Source of the DNA: Singulisphaera sp. GP187
GTDB lineage: Bacteria > Pseudomonadota > Gammaproteobacteria > Burkholderiales > Burkholderiaceae_C
DNA: 5,177 nucleotides
NCBI GenBank assembly: GCA_943327965.2
Contig: CALPYQ020000158.1
Location: 1 to 5,177, forward strand
Direction of reading: 5' to 3'
A model generated the notes under the pieces. The model saw nothing but the letters and a program-made list of their open reading frames with translations, was not told where the DNA came from and searched no databases. The first letter of the stretch is position 1, and the number at the start of each line of letters is the position of its first letter. Of the stretch, positions 1 through 5,177 are shown one piece after another. The position numbers were made by a program, and so were the translations under genes.

Positions 1-498
1 ACCCTTGAAGTCATTCATGTTGCGAATGGGTTTGGCAGAGGTGCTGACAAAGCCTTCGTCATGAACCCAGGTTGCCAAAATTTTAGTGCCTGTAAATTCT
101 TTGGTAGCGTACTTGCTGTAAAAATCCCATGCTGCAGCAGAAGCGGCTTCAGCGGTGTTGGTCATGAAAGGCAATTCAAGGGCTTCCATGATTGGGAAAC
201 GACCGGGCGTGTAGCCAGGCAGTGTCAAGACCAAATCGTCCACGCCATCTTTCACGCGGTCTACCAGTTGTGCTGGCGTGCCACCACCCGACATGGCGGG
301 CAAGATTTGGCAGCGCATGCGGTTGTTAGAGTCTTTGGCAATGGCTTCACACCAAGGCACTACAACGCGTGAGTGTCCCATGGCCACGGTGGGCCAAATG
401 TGATGAACTTTGAGAATCACTTCTTGGGCTTGCGCTTGCGCAGCCGCTGCAAGGGCAAGCATTGCTGCACCTTGCATGAATCGTTTTTTTAATGTCAT
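1..498 (-). CDS. TRAP transporter substrate-binding protein, DctP family (N-terminal half, cut by left edge)
   Basis: This is the periplasmic binding component of a tripartite ATP-independent transporter, which captures an organic (often carboxylic or aromatic) acid and hands it to the DctQM membrane proteins. The window holds the first 166 residues; family members are usually about 320-340 residues. Residues 1-24 form a signal peptide: MTLKKR charged start, an Ala/Leu-rich core, and an AQA cleavage site before Gln25-Glu26. The mature part begins with a beta strand (VILKVHHIWP) typical of the fold. It also carries the family motif around residues 92-112 (LTLPGYTPGRFP, then ELPFM), including Arg100. 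The ATG at 498-496 is supported by AGGAG six bases upstream. The gene lies 58 bases downstream of the ferredoxin gene in the same direction, so it is probably cotranscribed with the oxygenase. The family call is firm. The substrate is only inferred from context, as a methoxylated or carboxylated aromatic acid. Genes for the two membrane subunits are not in the window. Confidence 0.9.
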   Translation of the reverse strand, partial: MTLKKRFMQGAAMLALAAAAQAQAQEVILKVHHIWPTVAMGHSRVVVPWCEAIAKDSNNRMRCQILPAMSGGGTPAQLVDRVKDGVDDLVLTLPGYTPGRFPIMEALELPFMTNTAEAASAAAWDFYSKYATKEFTGTKILATWVHDEGFVSTSAKPIRNMNDFKG

Positions 499-504
499 GG
501 TTGT

Positions 505-509
505 CTCCT
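505..509 (-). promoter_or_regulatory. Ribosome binding site of the TRAP binding-protein gene
   Basis: The minus strand reads AGGAG six bases before the ATG at 498-496. It is a strong site and fixes the start directly in front of the signal peptide. The 58-base gap to the ferredoxin stop shows no convincing hairpin terminator, which supports cotranscription. Confidence 0.75.
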
Positions 510-556
510 GGTTGGTTAGTGAGTTGGTGAAAAAATTAAAACGGGGTAGGCTGAAT

Positions 557-865
557 TCAGATGTCCAGAACCAAGCAGGCTGTTTGGCTGCGCGAGCAAC
601 AAATCATCATCTGGTTATTGGCAGCTTGCTCTTCAGGGGTTAGAAACATGTCCCAATGGTCTGGCTGTCCTGCCAAGACCTTGGTCAGGCATGTGCCACA
701 AACACCTTGCTCGCAGGCAAACGGCACATCAACGCCTGCATCGCTTAGCACACGCAAAATAGATTGGTCAGCGGGCACTCGATATGTTTCACCGCGCTGA
801 GCCAATTGCACTTCAAAGCTACCATCAGCACCCAAAGGCGTTTGGGTCAGGTCGATTTGGCTCAT
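557..865 (-). CDS. Stand-alone [2Fe-2S] ferredoxin, equivalent to the C-terminal domain of VanB-type reductases
   Basis: This 102-residue plant-type ferredoxin should pass electrons to the Rieske oxygenase encoded just before it. The cluster ligands are Cys51, Cys56, Cys59 and Cys89, in the motif CEQGVCGTC followed 29 residues later by the last Cys (ICCSRS). From about residue 17 to the end (FEVQLAQRGETY, PADQSIL, LVLDI terminus) it resembles the ferredoxin domain at the C-terminus of vanillate demethylase reductases of the phthalate dioxygenase reductase family. Those proteins are about 310-320 residues and carry an FMN/NAD(P)H module in front. That module is absent here: only about 16 unrelated residues precede the ferredoxin. 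The ATG at 865-863 overlaps the oxygenase TGA (ATGA) and has GGAG seven bases upstream, so this is a designed, translationally coupled start and not an obvious truncation. NAD(P)H reductase activity must come from another gene. The domain call is firm; the partner is inferred from the overlap. Confidence 0.9.
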   Translation of the reverse strand: MSQIDLTQTPLGADGSFEVQLAQRGETYRVPADQSILRVLSDAGVDVPFACEQGVCGTCLTKVLAGQPDHWDMFLTPEEQAANNQMMICCSRSQTACLVLDI

Positions 866-1938
866 ACGGCAGCTCCAGAGGCATTTTGTTCAGACTCAAG
901 TGTGCCATGCTCTTGCGCCAACATACGGTCAATGATTCGGCGCGATTGAACGCCACCCGAATCGATGTTGAGGAGCAGCAATTTGCGGTCGGGCCATTTG
1001 CTGATGTTGGCCTGCTGAAGCTGAAGCATTTCCATGTCTTCATTGAAAATCTTGCCCTGCCCCTCACGAATTTTGACCGTGAGCTCGGCATCTTCGGGTT
1101 TGAATTGACGCGCCATGCCCCAGTGGTACCAATGAGAAGTTTCGGTCTCGGGCGTAATAAAGTCCACCACCACACTGTAGGCTTTGTCCTCAGGCGCGGC
1201 ATTGAACCCACCCCGCCCTGCCAATGCCACCCCCACATCAATCATGATGTGAGTGGGCGGTGTGAAGCGGCAAATTTGCCAACGATCAACCTTGGCCTTG
1301 GGGTCCAGCCCGTTAGAACTCATGGCCATTTGCCAAAAAGGGGGGGCTTGAATGCCCTCCATGTGGCGCTGCAAAATAACCCTGTCACCTTCAACAGTGG
1401 TCTTGCAAGGCGTCTCATCAATTTCGGGTTGACCAATGCTGTTGGCGTGCACATATGTTTCGTGCGTCAAGTCCATCAGGTTGTCGATCATGAGGCGGTA
1501 ATCTGCCTTGACATGGTACAAACCGCCGCCATAAGCCCATGCGGGATTGTCAAAAAACTCAAAGCTCGGCATCAAGGCCGGATCGACCTTGGCCTGATCA
1601 CCAGGCCAAACCCAAACGAAACCATATCGCTCAATGACGGCAAAACTTTTAATGGCTGGAAAACCACGCACGCGTTGTCCGGGCATGTGCACAGTTTTGC
1701 CCTCGCAACCCATCTCTAAACCATGGTAGCCACAGACCAATTTTCCGTCGCAAACTTGACCGAGAGACAAAGGCGCTCCCCGATGCGGGCAAAAATCTTC
1801 GACAGCCGCAACTTTGCCTTCTGGACCTTTGAAAAACACCATTTGCTCATTGCAAATGGTGCGCCCTAGGGGTCGAGTACCCAAAGCCTGCAGTTCGTCC
1901 ATTGAACAGGCCACGTACCAAGTATTTTTAATAAAAAT
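862..1938 (-). CDS. vanA: Rieske non-heme iron oxygenase, vanillate O-demethylase oxygenase subunit type, probable ATT start
   Basis: This is the terminal oxygenase of a two- or three-component cytoplasmic system; VanA converts vanillate to protocatechuate plus formaldehyde. Read from an ATT at 1938-1936 it has 358 residues, close to the family length of about 350. The Rieske [2Fe-2S] ligands are Cys50, His52, Cys69 and His72 (CPH and CGYH). The mononuclear iron site is the segment from Asn153, with Asp156, His159 and His164 (NLMDLTHETYVH), plus Asp301 in NEDMEML. Asp156 is the expected bridge residue. Stretches such as FCPHRGAPLSLG, GYHGLEMGCEG, VDFITPE and LNIDSGGVQSRR are characteristic of VanA. 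The start is unusual. The first conventional codon, GTG at 1914-1912, falls inside the conserved WYVAC. The codons upstream encode FIKNTWY, preceded by ATT at six bases from AGAGG, so the GTG start would delete conserved residues. The gene sits three bases after the regulator's stop and overlaps the ferredoxin by four bases. Vanillate is the likely substrate by similarity, but related methoxybenzoates or other aromatic acids are possible. Confidence 0.92.
   Translation of the reverse strand: MFIKNTWYVACSMDELQALGTRPLGRTICNEQMVFFKGPEGKVAAVEDFCPHRGAPLSLGQVCDGKLVCGYHGLEMGCEGKTVHMPGQRVRGFPAIKSFAVIERYGFVWVWPGDQAKVDPALMPSFEFFDNPAWAYGGGLYHVKADYRLMIDNLMDLTHETYVHANSIGQPEIDETPCKTTVEGDRVILQRHMEGIQAPPFWQMAMSSNGLDPKAKVDRWQICRFTPPTHIMIDVGVALAGRGGFNAAPEDKAYSVVVDFITPETETSHWYHWGMARQFKPEDAELTVKIREGQGKIFNEDMEMLQLQQANISKWPDRKLLLLNIDSGGVQSRRIIDRMLAQEHGTLESEQNASGAAV
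873..876 (-). promoter_or_regulatory. Ribosome binding site of the ferredoxin gene
   Basis: GGAG on the minus strand lies seven bases before the ATG at 865-863, inside the last codons of the oxygenase gene. It supports an independent translation start for the short ferredoxin rather than loss of an upstream domain by an internal stop. Confidence 0.65.
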
Positions 1939-1941
1939 AAG

Positions 1942-1949
1942 TCACCTCT
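1942..1949 (-). promoter_or_regulatory. Shine-Dalgarno site that decides the oxygenase start
   Basis: The minus strand reads AGAGGTGA, of which GAGGTGA is a seven-base match to the 16S anti-Shine-Dalgarno complement. It overlaps the last codons and the TGA stop of the GntR gene. AGAGG is six bases from the ATT at 1938-1936 and 30 bases from the GTG at 1914, so it serves the ATT and not the GTG. Confidence 0.7.
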
Positions 1950-2712
1950 TGTTTTGAATCAGTTGCACACCCGGCGTCACCGAGGGTTGCGGATTTTGAA
2001 GCGCTAGCCCCAAGTTGTGGCGAGCAATGCGAGAGTGCTCACGCATCAAGGCTTCGGCGCGTCCAGCTTCGCGTTGGGCAATGGCTTGCAATACTTGCCG
2101 ATGCTGATGCTGCGCGACGACCAGCAAATCACGGGCATCTGGCTTGCTGGCCTGAACCCCCACAAAGCCGGAAGCTGACGCAAACGGCAAGCTCGATGCC
2201 CGCTCAATTTCACGCGCCAATACCGCACTGCCGGCCATCTCTGACAACAGCCTGTGAAAACTGGCATTCAGGCGCACATATTCAGAAAAGTCTTCGTCGT
2301 CCAGGCCGCCCTGATGCATCAATTGGTCAATTTGATCGAGGCATTCACTCGCCTCTTCTAAAAGTACCGGGCTTACACCGCGTTCTGCGGCCATTCGCGC
2401 GGCCAAGCCTTCCAGCGTGCCGCGCAGTTCTATGGCATCGGCAACGTCATGTTCAGAAAAAGTGCGCACCGCATAACCACCCCCAGGCAAGGCATCGAGA
2501 AGGCCCTCTTGGCCTAGTCGCATCAAGGCCACGCGAATGGGTGTGCGTGACATGCCCAAGCGCTCCACCAAAGCCAACTCGGCAATGCGGCTGCCCGCAG
2601 GCAGGTGGCCAGCCAATATCAATTCACGGAGGCGCTGTTGTGCCTTGACGGACTGCGTACCGCTTTCTTCGGCGGCGTCGATGTCCTGAATTGGAAGGGT
2701 TACGGAGGGCAT
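1942..2712 (-). CDS. GntR-family transcriptional regulator, FCD subfamily
   Basis: This is a 256-residue DNA-binding regulator, probably the local ligand-responsive repressor. Residues about 28-84 form the GntR winged helix-turn-helix (RLRELILAGHLPAGSRI, then LALVERLGMSRTPIRVAL and the wing GGGYAVR). Residues about 91-232 form the all-helical FCD ligand/metal domain, opening with DAIELRGTLEGLAARMA. Candidate metal or ligand residues are Asn149/His153 (NASFH), His202/His204 (AQHQHRQ) and His226 (REHSR). The length is normal for FadR-like FCD proteins. The ATG at 2712-2710 was chosen because it fits this length. Extension to a TTG at 2838 would add 42 residues unlike the family and run through the intergenic repeats. 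No Shine-Dalgarno is visible before this ATG. It is the first gene of the probable regulator-oxygenase-ferredoxin-transporter operon, ending three bases before the oxygenase ATT. VanR of several bacteria is a GntR-family repressor of vanAB, so a VanR-like role is a fair inference, but the symbol is withheld because the sequence alone does not establish orthology. Confidence 0.88.
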   Translation of the reverse strand: MPSVTLPIQDIDAAEESGTQSVKAQQRLRELILAGHLPAGSRIAELALVERLGMSRTPIRVALMRLGQEGLLDALPGGGYAVRTFSEHDVADAIELRGTLEGLAARMAAERGVSPVLLEEASECLDQIDQLMHQGGLDDEDFSEYVRLNASFHRLLSEMAGSAVLAREIERASSLPFASASGFVGVQASKPDARDLLVVAQHQHRQVLQAIAQREAGRAEALMREHSRIARHNLGLALQNPQPSVTPGVQLIQNKR

Positions 2713-2757
2713 GGCTGTGTTTTGAGAAAAACGAATTAAACCACTCACAACGAAGCG

Positions 2758-2767
2758 CTGTATACAG
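2758..2767. promoter_or_regulatory. Perfect palindrome CTGTATACAG, candidate GntR operator
   Basis: This ten-base perfect palindrome is centred about 50 bases upstream of the regulator ATG. Its TGTATACA core resembles the short GT...AC palindromes recognised by many FCD-type GntR proteins. Binding by the adjacent regulator is inferred from position and form only. Confidence 0.45.
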
Positions 2768-2787
2768 AATGACCCTAATATCCCCAG

Positions 2788-2810
2788 TTTTGCTCGACTA
2801 TTCAGCAAAA
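2788..2810. repeat. Inverted repeat TTTTGCT-N9-AGCAAAA
   Basis: Perfect seven-base arms at 2788-2794 and 2804-2810 are separated by nine bases. The repeat lies between the two candidate operators. It could be a site for a second regulator or a small RNA hairpin; the sequence does not decide. Confidence 0.35.
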
Positions 2811-2817
2811 AATAGCA

Positions 2818-2833
2818 TTTTGGTATCCCAAAA
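2818..2833. promoter_or_regulatory. Inverted repeat TTTTGGTATCCCAAAA, candidate GntR operator
   Basis: Arms TTTTGG and CCAAAA flank a four-base centre. The core TTGGTATCCCAA differs by one base from the fully symmetric TTGGTATACCAA, a form expected of a dimeric GntR/FCD protein. It lies about 105 bases upstream of the regulator ATG, immediately downstream of the possible terminator of the FAD gene. The assignment rests on symmetry and position. Confidence 0.5.
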
Positions 2834-2836
2834 CTC

Positions 2837-2875
2837 AAAAACTTGGAGTCCCTCCACTTTAGGTTCTAAGGGACT
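2837..2875 (-). terminator. Possible Rho-independent terminator of the FAD/Fe-S gene
   Basis: Nine bases after the TAA stop, the minus strand has AGTCCCT and AGGGACT arms, a perfect seven-base stem around a 15-base loop. Inside the loop a TTAG-AAC-CTAA mini-stem can form. A run of five T follows four bases after the stem. The loop is long and the T tract short and slightly displaced, so termination may be partial. Confidence 0.4.
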
Positions 2876-2883
2876 TGGATGGT

Positions 2884-5177
2884 TTATTGCAAATGCTGGC
2901 TCAACAACAGCGCCACATGAATCGCCTCTCGGCTTGACCCATCTTTGATTTGATGCCGGCAACTGGTGCCATCCGCCACCACAATGGCATCAGCCTTGGC
3001 ACGAACAGCCGGTAGCAAACTAAGCTCGGCCATTTGCATCGACACATCGAGGTGACTTGCCTCGTAGCCAAAACTTCCTGCCATACCGCAGCAGCTGCTC
3101 TCAATGAGTTCTGGTTTGGCATTGGGGATGAGTTGGATGACTTCCATCACGGGCGACATCACACCAAATGCTTTTTGGTGGCAATGACCGTGCAACAAAA
3201 TAGGACGTGCAGTTGCCTTGAGTTTTTCTTTCAAAGCATCCAACTGTTGGTTCTTGTTTTCGCGGGCCAAAAATTCTTCTAATAGCATGGCTTGTTGACT
3301 GACCACATGGGCAGCCTGACCCAGTCCAAGCACCAAGGCCTCATCGCGCAGGGTCAGCAAACAGGAGGGCTCTAAACCCACAATGGCAATTTGTTTTTCT
3401 GCAAACGGCAACAGCGCATTGACCAATTCACGCGCTTGCTCTTTTGCAAAATCAACCATGCCACTGGCCAAATAGGTTCGACCGCAGCACAAGTGCTTTG
3501 AACCTGTTTCATTTTGAAGGCCTTCTTTACTGGCCACATGCACGCTGTAACCCGCGGCCTTCAGTACGCGCATGGCTGCAAAAGCATTTTCTGATTCGAA
3601 GTAGCCATTGAAGGTGTCCACAAACATCACAACCGGTTTGGCGGCCTGCAAGACTTGTTCACGCGTAACGCCTTGTCCGGCAGCGTTAAAGAAATAATCT
3701 GAGTGCCACTTGGGCCAACTGCGCTTGGCAGACAGGCCCGTTAACTTCTCAGCCCATTGCGCCATCCAGGGCATGCTGTTTCGTAAATTCAAAATGCCAG
3801 CCAAGGGCGCTACCAAATGGGCATAACGCGGTAAGTGGGCAATTAAGCGGTCCTTGAGTGTCAAGCCATGCTTGGTTTTGTATTGGTGCGTGGTTTCAAT
3901 TTTCATGCGCGCCATGTCCACACCGGTTGGGCAATCGCGCTTGCAGCCCTTGCATCCCACGCACAAGTCCATGGCTTGCTGAACTTCTTCGCCGCTGAGG
4001 GCATCTTTGCCAAGTTGGCCACTCAAAGCCAAACGCAGGGTGTTGGCCCGGCCGCGTGTCAGGTGCTGCTCATCGCGAGTAACGCGATAGCTAGGGCACA
4101 TGGTGCCGGCATCAAACTTTCGGCATGTGCCATTGTTGTTGCACATCTCTACCGCTTTGGCAAAGCCTTGTGCGGGATCACCACCGGTACCTGGTTCAGT
4201 CGTTTGTTCTGTGGCAGGATCGTTTTGAACATCCCACACACGCCAATCGAGTGCGGTTTGGATAGGTATCACTTGATACCGATTGCCGTACCGCATCAGT
4301 GAGGTATCGTCCATTTTGGGTGGGTTGACAATGCGCTGCGGTGATAACAAATTGAGCGGGTCAAGATGCTGCTTGATGCTGGTAAACGCTTGTGTAATTT
4401 GCGGTCCAAATTGCCACTCAATCCATTCACCTCGGCACAAGCCATCGCCATGCTCGCCGCTGTATGCGCCTTTGTATTTGCGCACCAAGGCACTGGCTTC
4501 TTCTGCAATTTGACGCATTCGTATTGCACCATCGCGTCGCATGTCCAAGATGGGTCGCACATGCAAGGTTCCAACGGATGCGTGTGCGTACCAAGTGCCC
4601 TTGGTGCCATGGCGTCTGAAAACTTGCGTCAGTTCATCGGTGTATTCGGCCAAGTGTTCTAAAGGCACTGCACAGTCTTCAATGAAGCTAACGGGTTTGC
4701 CATCCCCCTTCAAACTCATCATGATGTTGAGTCCGGCTTTGCGCACTTCCCACAAATTTTTCTGCGGCGCGTCGTCCACCATTTCAACCACACTGTTGGG
4801 CAAACCTAAATCGCCCATGAGTTCGACCAACTGACGCATGTGGGGAAGCAAACTGGCTTTGTCTGCGCCAGCAAATTCAACCAACAAAACCGCTTCGGGT
4901 TGGCCAATCAATGCAGTCCGAATAGTGGGTGCAAATGCAGGATTTTGCAAAGACAAATCGATCATGGTGCGATCGACCAACTCAACGGCGGTTAAGCGGC
5001 CCTGCCCTAGCTTCACAATGTGCTGCGCCGCATCCATGGCTTGATAAAAGCTGGGGAAATTGACAACGCCCAATACTTTGGCCTTGGGCAATTCGCTCAA
5101 TTGAAGTGTGAGCGATTGGGTCATGGCCAAGGTCCCTTCACTGCCAACCAGCAAATGCGCTAAGTTGACCGATCCGT
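2884..5177 (-). CDS. FAD-linked oxidase / Fe-S dehydrogenase fusion, YdiJ-like 2-hydroxyacid dehydrogenase type (N-terminus beyond right edge)
   Basis: This flavoprotein is predicted to oxidise a D-2-hydroxy acid (such as D-2-hydroxyglutarate or D-lactate) and pass electrons through Fe-S clusters to the respiratory chain. The window shows 764 complete codons; E. coli YdiJ-type proteins have about 1000 residues, so roughly the first quarter is missing. The frame stays open to the edge (NLAH before LLVGSEGTLA, the end of the FAD-binding domain), so the TTG at 5154 is internal. Numbering from that TTG codon, the FAD-oxidase C-terminal domain runs to about residue 280, with likely metal ligands His191, His198, Glu234 and His235 (HASVGTLH, SGEHGDG). 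Two Fe-S motifs follow: Cys338, Cys344, Cys353, and Cys398, Cys401, Cys404, Cys408 (CVGCKGCKRDCP). Two CCG domains complete it: LCCGRTY near 556, and HGHCHQK near 655 with SSCCGMAGS near 688. No membrane segment is seen. The possible terminator after it and the control region suggest it is a separate unit from the vanA operon. The exact substrate is unknown. Confidence 0.9.
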   Translation of the reverse strand, partial: GSVNLAHLLVGSEGTLAMTQSLTLQLSELPKAKVLGVVNFPSFYQAMDAAQHIVKLGQGRLTAVELVDRTMIDLSLQNPAFAPTIRTALIGQPEAVLLVEFAGADKASLLPHMRQLVELMGDLGLPNSVVEMVDDAPQKNLWEVRKAGLNIMMSLKGDGKPVSFIEDCAVPLEHLAEYTDELTQVFRRHGTKGTWYAHASVGTLHVRPILDMRRDGAIRMRQIAEEASALVRKYKGAYSGEHGDGLCRGEWIEWQFGPQITQAFTSIKQHLDPLNLLSPQRIVNPPKMDDTSLMRYGNRYQVIPIQTALDWRVWDVQNDPATEQTTEPGTGGDPAQGFAKAVEMCNNNGTCRKFDAGTMCPSYRVTRDEQHLTRGRANTLRLALSGQLGKDALSGEEVQQAMDLCVGCKGCKRDCPTGVDMARMKIETTHQYKTKHGLTLKDRLIAHLPRYAHLVAPLAGILNLRNSMPWMAQWAEKLTGLSAKRSWPKWHSDYFFNAAGQGVTREQVLQAAKPVVMFVDTFNGYFESENAFAAMRVLKAAGYSVHVASKEGLQNETGSKHLCCGRTYLASGMVDFAKEQARELVNALLPFAEKQIAIVGLEPSCLLTLRDEALVLGLGQAAHVVSQQAMLLEEFLARENKNQQLDALKEKLKATARPILLHGHCHQKAFGVMSPVMEVIQLIPNAKPELIESSCCGMAGSFGYEASHLDVSMQMAELSLLPAVRAKADAIVVADGTSCRHQIKDGSSREAIHVALLLSQHLQ

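Larger units (their letters stand above)
2713..2883. promoter_or_regulatory. Intergenic control region upstream of the GntR-vanA operon
   Basis: These 171 bases separate the stop of the FAD/Fe-S gene from the ATG of the regulator and should hold the operon promoter. The region is visibly AT-richer than the genes. It contains a hairpin next to the FAD gene and three inverted repeats. No good sigma-70 promoter is evident. A weak -10-like TTTAAT (minus strand, 2740-2735) would place the -35 region about where the CTGTATACAG palindrome lies, which would suit repression, but the -35 hexamer match is poor. Confidence 0.5.

Noticed and set aside
499..556. Possible promoter or terminator between ferredoxin and binding-protein genes
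   Set aside because: Only an AT-rich stretch and the ribosome binding site are seen; there is no stem followed by a T run and no recognisable promoter pair.
1340..1346. Run of seven G (C7 in the oxygenase) as a possible frameshift site
   Set aside because: The oxygenase frame continues unbroken with conserved residues on both sides (QAPPFW), so there is no sign of a frameshift or programmed slippage.
784..1719. 311-codon open frame on the plus strand opposite the oxygenase
   Set aside because: It is antisense to a clearly conserved Rieske gene, has no recognisable domain and no convincing ribosome binding site; it is a by-product of the codon composition of the real gene.
862..1914. GTG at 1914 as the oxygenase start
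   Set aside because: It lies inside the conserved WYVAC motif, has no ribosome binding site, and would delete the encoded conserved residues FIKNTWY.
2713..2838. TTG at 2838 as the regulator start, adding 42 residues
   Set aside because: The added residues do not resemble a GntR N-terminus, run through the palindromic intergenic region and would make the protein longer than the family norm.
3868..4302. 144-codon plus-strand frame opposite the Fe-S segment
   Set aside because: It is fully antisense to conserved Cys motifs of the FAD/Fe-S protein and shows no domain of its own.
5152..5154. TTG at 5154 as the start of the FAD/Fe-S protein
   Set aside because: The frame stays open to the window edge and encodes the conserved FAD-binding stretch NLAHLLVGSEGTLA, so this codon is an internal Leu.

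Overview
The window looks like a piece of a betaproteobacterial chromosome, most likely Burkholderiales and perhaps Comamonadaceae. This is inferred from the protein flavour (TRAP-type binding protein, VanA-type Rieske oxygenase, FCD-type GntR regulator, large FAD/Fe-S dehydrogenase), from moderate GC content judged by eye, and from strong Shine-Dalgarno sites. No search was run. All five protein genes lie on the minus strand, so transcription runs from high to low coordinates.

Layout in transcription order. (1) 5177-2884: the C-terminal three quarters or so of a large FAD-linked oxidase fused to an iron-sulfur and CCG-domain module, of the YdiJ / D-2-hydroxyacid dehydrogenase type. It is cut by the right edge. 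(2) 2883-2713: a 171-base intergenic region with a possible terminator for the first gene and three inverted repeats that could be operators. (3) 2712-1942: a GntR/FCD regulator. (4) 1938-862: the oxygenase component of a vanillate-O-demethylase-like Rieske enzyme. (5) 865-557: a small stand-alone [2Fe-2S] ferredoxin that matches only the C-terminal domain of VanB-type reductases. (6) 498-1: the N-terminal half of a TRAP transporter substrate-binding protein with a signal peptide, cut by the left edge.

Genes 3 to 6 look like one operon for an aromatic acid. The binding protein would capture the substrate in the periplasm, the Rieske oxygenase would demethylate or hydroxylate it, the ferredoxin would deliver electrons, and the GntR protein would sense the substrate or a product. 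The regulator and oxygenase are separated only by CTT after the regulator's TGA. The oxygenase and ferredoxin overlap by ATGA. The binding protein follows after 58 bases with its own strong ribosome binding site.

Two points stand out. The oxygenase has no ATG, GTG or TTG at the position where the family begins. The conserved N-terminus FIKNTWYVAC is encoded, but it is preceded by ATT at ideal distance from a seven-base Shine-Dalgarno match, so an ATT start is the best reading. The electron-transfer partner is a lone ferredoxin without the FMN/NAD reductase domain usual in VanB, so the reductase must come from elsewhere. No RNA gene, insertion sequence, CRISPR array or attachment site was seen.
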